A stretch of 64,000 nucleotides of DNA from Anisakis pegreffii (lineage: Eukaryota > Nematoda > Chromadorea > Rhabditida > Anisakidae). Location: contig JAPYMA010001677.1 in assembly GCA_035041965.1 (NCBI GenBank), positions 186,001-250,000 on the forward strand. The letters are read 5' to 3'. The notes below the pieces were generated by a model that did no database searches, was not told where the DNA came from, and saw only the letters and a list, made by a program, of their open reading frames with translations. Position 1 is the stretch's first letter; every line of letters starts with the position of its first letter. Shown here one piece after another: positions 33,627 through 43,609 of the stretch. Position numbers and translations under genes: made by a program.

Positions 33627-34391
33627 CAAAAATTTTGGATTTTTTTGTGAGAAACAATCGCAAACATCGTGAATTCGTCGTCGCAATAGCAAATCGACGA
33701 ATCAGCTTCCTTAGCACGGAGCTGGAAATACATTGTAACATTACACCAAGCATGACAAATAGATATCGGCAAGCACTTACAAAGGTCACCTGCGTAGGTC
33801 ATTCCCGGATTTGATTGAAGTGATGGCATCAGTTCGAACTTTTTCTTATGAGCGACTCAACTGCCACCTCACATTTCGGAGAGCATTTTGTCCGAAGTTG
33901 TATTTGCCAATTTTGCGATGCAATTATTCAGAACTCTGTGCTCTACTCAACTTCTAACTGCTGAATCATCATGTAAAGCACGATAGCTTTTCTGCGAATT
34001 CTCAGAAATCGATACGTTTCTCATCACATCAACGCAGTCGCATCATCCCTCTGTCGATATTGCATCCATGAAAAAAGCATTCATTCGTCGAATCCAATAA
34101 TCACATTCTCTTTAATTATTACAATCTAACGATTTTGTTAGAGAATGAATCTTTACGAATCATGTACATCGACATTAACTATTGTCTTGTATAAGCATCG
34201 TGTTCTAATGCTTTCTCACTGAATGCTCAATTGAAAGCATGGGAAGATGGAAACTTCGATGAATTCAATGAACTAATTTTAAGAGAGCTTATAAAGCTGC
34301 GACATGATTACGGGAGAATATTTGAGTATTCGCAGTTTGCTTACAAACTCATCACGCTCAACAAACATTTGGTTTTCTGCACGTTGAACTG
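33627..34391 (+). CDS. two exons of an unidentified gene
   Basis: Exon A, 33627-33784, follows TTACTTTCAG and ends AAG|GTCACC. It reads KILDFFVRNNRKHREFVVAI and ends SMTNRYRQALTK. Exon B, about 34238-34391, has the acceptor TTGAAAG and donor TG|GTAATAC and reads AWEDGNFDEFNELILRELIK, then LRHDYGRIFEYSQFAYKL. Both look like genuine mostly helical protein, with charged and aliphatic residues unlike the surrounding AT-rich filler. Their phases do not join directly (A ends in phase 0, B needs 1), so at least one exon is missing. I do not recognise the family. They might be upstream exons of the RPUSD4-like gene, but nothing shows this. Confidence 0.35.
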
Positions 34392-35455
34392 GTAATACTT
34401 CTGAATTGCACAATATGTCAAATGTTTCTATAATGTGAATTAAGCAGAAAAATATCACATTATTCTTGTGTTGCTACGATTCTTTTGAAAATATTAAACA
34501 TTCAGTATTCACGCTTCTTTCGTATGGTTAAATGCTTATGCATGGCAGAAAAGATGAAAGTTTCATTGAAAGGCCGTTAGGAAGAGCACTGCAAACATTT
34601 TATTCATTTACATACTGTGCATGCATGCTTGTTTGAATATAAGGCGATGACATCGACATTCCTTTACATTTTGCTGTTTTTATTTATTAGCACAATATTT
34701 GCATTTATAGTCGAACTTCTTTAAGTTTTCTCTGCCAATCCCACATTTTTGTTTCTTTGCAACAAAAACAAGGCATTATATTCGCCGGTTCATAAATACT
34801 ACTGGACTCTTAACTGGAGTCTTATGTGTATAAATTGAATATACCAATAAAGATGGAACAAAGTGATAATCAGCCACATTCTCGTCCTCTACTCTGCGTC
34901 GTTATTCAGCTTGAATGAAAGGATGGGGGACATGGATGTCGTATTGTAACAATTTGAAAATTTCACCATAAAATTAATTTTGCAATCCAAACAAATTCCT
35001 TCATTTCACGGCAGAAAGTGAAACTGTGTTAAATAATGTGCGTCTTGTAGCATATTCATTGCCCCAAGCACATGTAGCTCACGATCAGATGCATGTCAGG
35101 ATCACTTTTTAATTTCACTTATCTTCTCTTCAAAGATTAATCAGAGTTCGAGCGTAAACCCCACCAAAATATCTCCGCACCATTCGAGCAACCTGAAAAG
35201 AACACCTCACATCCTCATCCTTCCGAAACTTTGCCAACGTCAACCAACACATTGCGGCAATCTGCCACAGTGCCCTACGTGTATACACATTTCCAAGGTT
35301 AGTTACTTGAATTGAGTTGAGTCGCGAATCAAGTTTTATTTGGTGCGTCGTTATCTCTGTCTTTATTGTTTTCATTATCGTCGTCAATCGTTTTTTATCT
35401 CTACGTTGGATTGCTCAATCTAATTGATTCAGCGTTCCAGATGGTTTGATTTCAG

Positions 35456-38400
35456 ATGAACTCTGAGAAAGACGATGACGATTTTTTTGGGATTGAGTAT
35501 GTCTCAAGTTCGCCCATTCCACGACACCTCAGTGATAAGTCAAAGGTGAAAGCGGCAAATCAGCAAAAAGTGTCAGGCATTGACTTCATCGATTCACAAT
35601 ATTTCGGTGAACTGGCCTCGTCAGAAGATTCATCTCAACCACAGCAGTCGATATCTGTCGACAGTTCAAACATTATCGATGAGCAGTACTTCAAGTATAC
35701 GCCTTCCGGATCGTCAACTACCGAGTAAGTGGAATATACCGTTTGGAAATTTACATTCAGGAATACTGACATTGATTGTATCGGATCATTGAAGTGTTTA
35801 TCGTCATGGTTCCGCTGTCTTCCTCACATTGAGAGTCAACGATTATTAGATCCAGGAGAGTAACATCATGTTTCCACTGTGCTTTTAAGATACCAGAACA
35901 GTAAAGCAACATGACCAAATCCGTTTTATGTTTGATTTGTACATACTGGACCATAAAATTGACGAATCATTGAATTTACGAATTTCAAAAATTGGTATTG
36001 CTAATAATATAGTGCCTCTTATTACAAAAATGATCCTGACATCCTTTTCACCGAGAGTGGATTGTATTTTTGATCAGTCACTAATCGTCAGCTAGTGCGC
36101 CGAGAACGAAGCTGCTGATAAGCGGTCTGCAAAGCCGATAAGTAATCTGCAAAGTTTAGGCATCCACCGGCAACCAAGAACATGCAGAATATAGCCCATA
36201 GTCAGGAGAAGGCGACGGTGATTGATTATGAAGATATGGATTACATCTCACAACAGCTCATCACTGGATATCAACCGAAACAGTCGGTATTTGGTCGTCA
36301 CAGTAGGCATCGGTCAAATGAACTTGCTGAGCAAAGCGATGAAAGCCGATCGCCATCAAGACGTGAGAATGCATCGGAGAAAGTGGAAAAGCAACCGAGA
36401 GCATCCAAAAACGTCGCACCCCGTGTGATAATTTCAGAGGTTCTGTTGAAGTTGAAATGGAGATTTTTTTGAAGTTTAACTTGTTTTCCTCACGCAATAT
36501 TAGGCGATTTTATAACATACCGACGAATCAAGCCTTGCTTCTTTCAATCTAACATTTAGATCATTTCATTGAACAGTAATAGTTTAATTGATTATGGCAG
36601 GTGTACATGCTAGTGGCAATTTCCAACTGACAATATTTTCCAATTAAGTTGGATGATTCTTTCCAAATGGAGAAAAATAGTGCGAAATAGCATAGTGCCG
36701 CCAAATTGAATTTACCGGTTTTCAGCCGAAGATGTCACTGGAAGAAGACAGAAGTGGATTAAATAAGATTTTGTGTATGCTTGATCCAGTATGGAAAATG
36801 AATGATCAACAACTGGTCGAACTGATGTGTGAGCGGGTTGTTTATGAGGATGGTCAGTGATGTATTCGTTTTGAGTTTTCGTTGAAGTTCGAAATGCATC
36901 AATTTGCAGTATTTTGATCATTTTTTGGAAAGTTTTCTCGGAAAATGTGTCGAAACTCGAGAATTGACATGAATCAATTCTCGAATCATCACTACAGAAG
37001 CAGATTTGATTCGTTCCTGAAGTATCCCACGTCAAACGCTATTCAATTCTTTCCTCGATGGAATTAATTGCATCTGATATGTGTTTTCGTTGACTCGAAA
37101 TCGAAGATTCTTTACGTATCGTTGCTATAAACCGTCACTTTTATGTGCTGGAACGAATGCAATGCAACTGACGATAATAACGTGAATGACATTTCGTCGG
37201 AATTGGATACGCGAAACTTATTGGGTGATCCCAATTCCTTAACGACAAGGGATTACTGTTTTGAAATTTGATATTTTCAGAAGAGCTGTTGGCATTCGAT
37301 AAGCCCTCTCAGATGGCTTATTCGGGTGCTAAAAAGAATCAAGCTCAACTGGACCGTTTATTGCAAGCTCTCAAAGCTTCTATTGCACCAAACATTGAAC
37401 GTCTCCATCTCATTCGATCGTTGGACAAGGATCTTAGTGGAGTGATATTGTTCGCAAAGTATCACCTTTTTCTGCTCATTCTTAACGTTGTTTTCTTCAA
37501 CCGTTCTTGAGCTCATCTTCGATTGAATATCTCTCAGTATGCCAACAAACCAAACAGCTGGCGGCTATTTTTGAAGCGTGCGGATCTCCCATAATTTCTT
37601 TCTTTGTTTTCGCATTTCTGAGCTTTTCGAAACATGGTGCGCATTTTGTAATGATAATATCAATACTTTAGAAATGAGTCGGTACAAAAGAAAATTGTCG
37701 AACAATACAAAGAAGGCTTAGTGGAACAGCGTTATCGAGTAATTGTTCGGGGTGTGCCGGAGGAAGCCGAAGCGACCATCAATATTCCACTCGTCAAGAG
37801 ATTGAACCAGCAAGATTTCTATGTTAGCAATTTTCACTTCTCGATTAATGTGCAGTTTCGTTAATGCAACAGTAAATGCTTTCGTCCACCATACTATAGC
37901 TATGTCCGCTGTTTGCACGAAAGACGAAACATGAGATGTGGATGTGTATATATGTATTTAAAAGTTTGCTCAAATATTTCATAGTTTCAAATTGGCATAA
38001 TATTTAGGTGCGACCGTACAGGACTGGTAAGGGGAAGATTCAGCCATTAATTGCTATAACTGATTATCGAGTCATGCAAGATAACGGAGAGTGTTCATCT
38101 ATTGAATGTATTGTTAAGAATGGTAGGTATCACCAATGTTTCATAGTATATTATTATTCGATTCATCATGTACTGTCATTGTGCCTTCGAAAATAAGGAA
38201 TAAGTATTCTTCGGTCTACAAGGCGCACTTAAAATCGTTTAATTTTCTCATAAAACGACAGTGCGCCTTATAACCAGATCTGTTCTTTGAATTTTTTGTA
38301 AAGTTATGATTTTTCCCGTTTTCAGATGTACCGCACCAGATTCGTTCTCACCTTGGTTACGGCCTGAAATGTCCAATTATTGGTGACTGTAAATATAGTG

Positions 38401-38885
38401 GAAAGAAGCATTCAGAGCCTCCGAAGTTACCGGCTAGAACAATGCAACGCTTGCAAATAACGGGTAGGTGCATGACTTTTAGTTCAATTGACTTTATCTT
38501 ATTTGTTTTCGTATGTGGATGATTTCCTGCATAGCAGAAGAATAATTTCTTTGATTTGTCAATAATCATAATGCGCTTGTTCGAATGTTAGTGAGGTAGC
38601 CGTTGTTAGTGTACTAAATCATATATTATCTGACAAACGCTTGCTTTATGACCACTAATTTACAATCGAGTTGAAGTGAATTGTCTGATTATTCAAATAA
38701 GTATAAGGTAAATTGTATTGATGAATTCAGGTAATCAGTATAGGCGCCTGCCGATGTATCTTCATCTCAGTGAAGTGTCCATACCGTTACACGCAAACGG
38801 TTCTCGTACGATAAACATTCGAGCGGCACTCCCAAATTTTTTCCTTCATACACTCCGAAAGCTTCGACTTATAAAGTTGAAGTAA
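35456..38885 (+). CDS. RluA-family pseudouridine synthase, RPUSD4/RPUSD3-like
   Basis: Predicted to isomerise uridine to pseudouridine in RNA; RPUSD4 and RPUSD3 act in mitochondria. Exons 35456-35724, 36202-36439, 36726-36852, 37281-37458, 37672-37822, 38008-38122, 38326-38463 and 38731-38885 join in phase to a 456-aa protein. The catalytic domain starts at DEELLAFDKPSQMAYSG. The motif carrying the catalytic Asp is IRSLDKDLSGVILFAK (Asp codon 37424-37426). Later blocks, HQIRSHLGYGLKCPIIGDCKYS and LPMYLHLSEV, match RPUSD4 [22 protein letters not shown] and IPLHLHARQL. The usual HRLD is RSLD here, so the highly conserved Arg before Leu-Asp is replaced by Ser. The acidic N-terminus with two FID/IDxQYF motifs lacks a clear mitochondrial presequence; the ATG directly follows TTTCAG, so an upstream exon or trans-splicing is likely. 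The exon 2 acceptor is the weakest join. Confidence 0.82.
36117..36156. repeat. two-copy ~20-bp tandem repeat
   Basis: gataagcggtctgcaaagc is followed by gataagtaatctgcaaagt within intron 1 of the RPUSD4-like gene. Short and probably incidental. Confidence 0.5.
38218..38274. repeat. short hairpin element, TATAAGGCGCACT type
   Basis: Arms acaaggcgcact..tcgttt and aaacgacagtgcgccttata are inverted copies around a short AT-rich loop. It lies in the intron 38123-38325 of the RPUSD4-like gene. The compact form and TA at the ends suggest a miniature or remnant transposable element. Confidence 0.55.
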
Positions 38886-38973
38886 ATCTGGATGATTTCA
38901 GATTGAATTCTTTTGTTACTTTAATATAATCTCCTCCTGTGTGTATTTCGAATCTTTGTGTGCCTTGAAGTTG

Positions 38974-38979
38974 AATAAA
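38974..38979 (+). terminator. polyadenylation signal AATAAA, RPUSD4-like gene
   Basis: AATAAA about 88 nt after the TAA at 38883-38885 of the pseudouridine synthase gene. Confidence 0.45.
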
Positions 38980-39792
38980 ACCGAGGCATTGTTAGGCGCC
39001 TGAATAGCTGAATTTTACTTCAGCCAGTTGAATTATTTATTGACGAACATACGTAACCCGGTAATGTTGTTGATCTTAATCAGTTGAATTCGGAATTATT
39101 TTCGTTCTTTGCAATTTTACCGTGTTTATCGAAATTTTATTTTCATACTGTTTGAATTCTTTTATTTGTTTTCATGCAATGTAAGCTTGTTGATTTCGGT
39201 TTGCTCAATTTTCTGTTCGGATAGACAAAGTCCCGTTATCTCATCATAAATGTTTTACCTCCTCATTACGTTTCAAAAATTTTCTTATAGTTTCTTATAG
39301 TTAGTCGTTTTCGGGTGTTTGTAATCAATCGTTTGGATATTTGTTATTAGTTGAGAGGATATCAGTTGAATAGAGCACTTTACTTGATGGTTATGGAATT
39401 TTTTGGTTCGTTATATTCCTGTGGGGATGGAATCAATTGGAGCGCTTATGTACTGGGATGCATTATCTTATGCGAATATTTAACCTCTGGAAAGTGATAA
39501 TTCTGTTTTGCAAAACATATTTTCATTGTTATAGTTGTTGAGTGAAGACGTGAAATAATTGTTGAGGTGTTATTGGTGAATGTTGTTTATAGTTTTTAAT
39601 TGTAGCAAATTTGATATTAGTTCTGTTTCGAATAAATACAATTTCATTCACTTTTATCGCAGATCATTTCACATTAGCAGTGCTTCCCAACTCGGTTCAC
39701 CGGCCACTTTGGCCTATTTGTTCTTTCATAAGAAAGTTTCATCACGTTCAGCTGTATGTCTTCTGGTAGTGGCGCCCGAGACATTATTGTGA

Positions 39793-39940
39793 TTCAATGG
39801 CCGTTCGCCTGGGTTATGGGTTCATAACCAAGGCAAACGGCCATGAATTGGCAGTGCTTGTTCTGTCGTTCTGTCCTCAATTATATTATTTCAGAACAAG
39901 CGACACTATATGAGTCGTTTGTTCTGAAATAATATAATTG
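39793..39940. repeat. two adjacent long hairpins
   Basis: Hairpin 1 (39793-39850): caatggccgttcgcctgggttat pairs with ataaccaaggcaaacggccat with few mismatches and a six-base loop. Hairpin 2 (39878-39940): caattatattatttcagaac pairs perfectly with gttctgaaataatataattg around a 20-base centre. They are 27 bp apart. No target duplication or frame was found. Confidence 0.7.
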
Positions 39941-40186
39941 ACTGACGATAGTTGGCTTTCTCGCTGCGGAAGGCATTCCGAATAGGGAGATTTCGAAGAA
40001 ATTAATTTTTCTATTATACATTTAATTGAAAAGATTGAATTACTAGAAACTCATCATTGAAATGTCCTAGATATTCATATAGTTTCATGTGGTATCACAT
40101 TGAGATATATCGCGCATTGATCGGTCATGAATCGAAGGTAGGGGTTATCTGAGCGAAATACTTTCAGAATTACTAAGAAATCGATT

Positions 40187-41223
40187 ATGGTACTTTGCAA
40201 TGACGAAGAAGAAATATGGACCGTTAATGTTCATTTCGAGTCACCAACAATAATAGTGATCGTATTGAATTATGAAAGCAGTCAGCAATTGCATCCGAAT
40301 CAAAAGAACGGCAGTGTGAGAATGATCTCATCGCTATCGGATGTTGAAACTGCTCCCTCTTGTAGCAGTGCCTTGCCCTCTCGTATCAAATGGCTCGTGT
40401 CTGAGCGTTTCATTCGTTCCACCATCCATGCACTATTGACCAGTCCGTATATCACTGTGAATTTGATCGATCGTTTATCGCGAGACTACAGTTTCAATCG
40501 AAAAAATGCGTTGATTATACGCACCAAACTCGATGAAGCATTGTGCGACCGAATTGACTATCGTTGGGATGAACGAATCAGTTCGATTGTCTATCGTGCA
40601 GTACAAATGGAGTGTCATTTATGGATACTATCCACACTCGGTGGAGCATTCTCAGCGATGGGCGATTACTACTCGAATTTCGCCGAAACGGCTGGTCGTA
40701 TCTCGGTGCGACAGCTACGGCTCGCCTATGAATACGGAGATCCGGTGTTGATCTCAAGATGTAAACTCTACATCGCACTCTATTTAACGCAGAAATGTCA
40801 CTTCAAAAAAGCGGCACAGATTGTCAGGTAAATCGCTATCAATCGTAGGCAGTGCATGCCATTGTTGAACTATTCACCGTTGCAAAAGCGATTGCTGTAC
40901 CGCAGAAAAAAAAGGAAACTTAGCAAATATTCGGAAATAATTCTCTTCTGACCGTTCTTTTTAACGTTCTCTGATGTCAACTCATAGTAGAATTGGTGTC
41001 TTCTGAAGCCAACTGATGTGATATTTTTGTGCGGAGAAGAATTCGGAATTGCAATTGTTCTCATTTCAGAGAAGAATATAATGTTGGGAAACAACTGAAA
41101 AGTGAATTCGTTATGAATTGTTGTAAAGGTATTTGGACAAAAATTAAATTCACTCGCCTGAAACGACGTGATGGAGTGAAGAGCACACAAAGTGTTGAGA
41201 ACGGCGATTTAAATGTGATATAA
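40187..41223 (+). CDS. conserved eukaryotic protein of unknown function, 264 aa
   Basis: Two exons, 40187-40827 and 41070-41223, joined in phase 2. The ATG is 19 nt after a CTTTCAG acceptor (leader from 40168), suggesting trans-splicing. The middle is strongly protein-like: IKWLVSERFIRSTIHALL, then GAFSAMGDYYSNFAETAG, LRLAYEYGDPVLISRCKLYI and KKAAQIVR, then MNCCKGIWTKIKF at the C-terminal side. Paired helices such as RQLRLAYEYGDP..CKLYIAL and QKCHFKKAAQI resemble a TPR-like fold. I have the impression of a conserved uncharacterised family but cannot name it. A polyadenylation signal 37 nt after the stop supports this 3' end. An alternative 3' exon pair (41708-41850, 42745-42776) also fits the donor phase at 40827. 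Confidence 0.65.
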
Positions 41224-41259
41224 TTTATTGATCGTATATGCAAATATATGTATATTTCA

Positions 41260-41265
41260 AATAAA
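41260..41265 (+). terminator. polyadenylation signal AATAAA
   Basis: AATAAA 37 nt after the TAA at 41221-41223, the usual spacing for a nematode 3' UTR. Confidence 0.55.
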
Positions 41266-42315
41266 TATTATTAAGTGAACAAACCGTTTAGTAAAATTCA
41301 GCATGTAATCAGTCGCATATTGCTTATGAGAATTATGCTCTATGAAAAATGAAGTTGATTGAATTTCAGCGATTCATAAAGAGAGAGGGCGATTTGTTTT
41401 GAGATACAGTGGAACAAATGTATGCAATTGTGAATTAATTGCAAATTGAGAAGAAGGAAAAGATTTTGAATAATCTCTGATCAGATGATATCTGTGAGGC
41501 ACATTCGATGCAAAAGAAGACTCGTTCAAGATAACATAAACAAAATCCTGCTTGTTCTTAAGACAATATCGATGCGATAACACCGTTGAGCAGTTTCTGG
41601 AGTCAACATCAGAACATCGGAGAGCCTTTTCTGGTGCATTAAAAAATATTTTCAACTAGCCGAATAACGAAATACTTCTGAAAACAACTGATTTAAATTA
41701 TTCTCAGCTTCTGTTTGGTGAATGTTGATCTGATTGTCACACAGCTGAAAACGACCAATGTCGGAGACCGTTGGCATGTCCCCATCACTGAGAGTAATTC
41801 CTCAGACTCAAATAAGAGCAGTCGTTATTTCATGCCTTCCGATTTTATCCGTAAGTTTTGTCGTAATCAACTGTAATCAGGTTATATTGCTGAAGAACAA
41901 GCCGAATGCATATAAGGAGTAAATTCATATTTTTAATTACGACAATCGATGCATTCTTCTTAAACAGTTTCCTTTATCACAGCACTGATGAAGTCGAACA
42001 CAAGAAAACTGTACAATATCTATCTATCAAGTTCATTACATTATCAAATAAATATCCTATCGCCTTCCATTCAGATGACAACTCTTTCTGAACTATAATC
42101 AACACATTTTCAAACGTTTAGGCACATCGAAACAAGCGTAATTTTTACAAAAAAAGACTTCGCTATGACAATACCATTGACAATCAAAATGTTACGAATC
42201 AATGATAATAATGAAAATATTAATGGTGTTAGGGATACAGTAATGAAGATGATAGTGATAGTAATAATAACAAATAATTCTTTTGATCAAGAGTCTCATG
42301 ATCTCGTTCTTCAAT

Positions 42316-43024
42316 CTAGTAACGAGCATGAGGTTTATACTGTTGTATCCAGTTGGTGAATTCATTGAAATACTTCTGCTGAAGCGAATCGTGACTCATA
42401 TACACAGACAAATCAAATAGATACAAAATATTGTTTGATAACTGGTCGAGTTCAAGCAGAACAATTTGAGAGTGTCCATTTGTATTGATAACGTACTGTT
42501 GAATGAAACGTTGCACATTATGCAATTCAGCGATTTTATTTCCTATAAACGTCAAAGTTGCGTCGATTTTTGGACGACAGCGACATGCAATTTTGCTTTT
42601 CTCAAATGGGAATTCGAGCAGAAACTACAGGTTATCAGCATTGATACAGTTCGATGACGGTGGCAGTTGGGGTAGAAAGATGAAACTGGTTCAATCGATG
42701 AGATCAGTTCATTAGATTGCACGATCAAAGTTTTTCATTCTCAGACCACAGCGACCATCATCCATTGGTGAATTGACGCGTAGCGATTCATTCATGCAAA
42801 CCGAGTGCGATACCGGGAAAAAGGTTATTTTCAATGTAACGCTATGGGGTTACTCGATAGATTTTCACCTGGAATTTACAAAGTCCCAATGAGTTTTGCT
42901 CATCCTGAACGTCAAGCTTATCACCTGGAAGAAAAGCTGTAATCAAATCCTGTTTGGTGCAGCAGTCGTATTCTCCATAGCAAAATTCATTGCAATGCAC
43001 GCACAATTTGCTTGAACTCAACAT
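42316..43024 (-). CDS. unidentified 154-aa Cys-rich protein
   Basis: Two exons, 43024-42869 and 42624-42316, both in phase 0. The donor is CAG|GTGAAA and the acceptor CCTGTAG. The ATG is preceded immediately by an in-frame TGA, which fixes the start. The N-terminus carries closely spaced cysteines (KLCVHCNEFCYGEYDCC), then CKFQ and, across the splice, KIACRCRPK: about nine Cys in 75 residues, suggesting a zinc-binding fold. The second half is helical (IAELHNVQRFIQQYV, FNEFTNWIQQY) and ends KPHARY. No signal peptide or membrane segment. I do not recognise the family. It lies tail to tail with the 264-aa gene and upstream of nothing on its own strand that suggests a role. Confidence 0.55.
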
Positions 43025-43494
43025 TCAAATACACTTATAAGCAAATACTGCGTTGACTATAGAAGAGACGAACGAATTTAAAAACCGCATTGAAACATCA
43101 AATTAATCATTGATAACAAATGATAACAACAAATAAATAAGTTATGACGCAAATCGCGACAATAATCTCAACAATTATAAAGCAGTGTACTTTTTGGGGT
43201 TTCAATAGGAGTAAGCAAAGCTTTTTGTTAGAGACCGTGAAATTCGTTTTTGTGGTCACACAGGTAACGCCGTTAACTGCTCACGAAATAATACCTACTG
43301 GCTTAGTAGGGAAGTTCAAATTTCAAATAACTCGAATTTTCAAACATCAAAAAGAAATACAACGAAATTGCGAGGGACTGGTTTAGGGAATGACGATACT
43401 GTTGCATGAAATAGACGTATGCATTTGGATGTGCCAAGAGAAGTGCTCCGAATAAGTGCTCTTTTTCAACAGTCCTCTCAGAATCAGTTGTTCA

Positions 43495-43600
43495 AAGGTA
43501 GTCGTTCCGGAGGGCAGTAGTCATCCGGGGGCCCCTGGCCGATGGCGGTTGTCCATAGGACAGCTGTGCGATAGCGTTTGTCCGAAGGCAGTTGTCCTTG
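43495..43600. repeat. GC-rich degenerate ~15-bp repeat block
   Basis: Imperfect units around GGCAGTTGTCC (ggcggttgtcc, gcgtttgtcc, ggcagttgtcc) occur between about 43495 and 43600. The base composition is markedly richer in GC than its surroundings. It ends about 10 bp beyond the ETS gene stop codon, so it probably lies in that gene's 3' UTR. The core resembles the unit of the element at 27987-28171. Confidence 0.55.
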
Positions 43601-43609
43601 AACGCTGGT

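Larger units (their letters stand above)
38886..40167. other. intergenic region after the RPUSD4-like gene
   Basis: T-rich sequence between two plus-strand genes. It contains the upstream gene's polyadenylation signal and the paired hairpins at 39.8-39.9 kb. No exon chain was recognised. Confidence 0.45.

Noticed and set aside
35130..35387. Frames on both strands just upstream of the RPUSD4-like gene
   Set aside because: The plus version would run into a stop after splicing to 35456; the minus version has no start or partner exon. Neither could be supported.
39793..39850. Hairpin considered as a tRNA
   Set aside because: It lacks D- and T-arm box sequences and a four-arm layout; it is a simple stem-loop.
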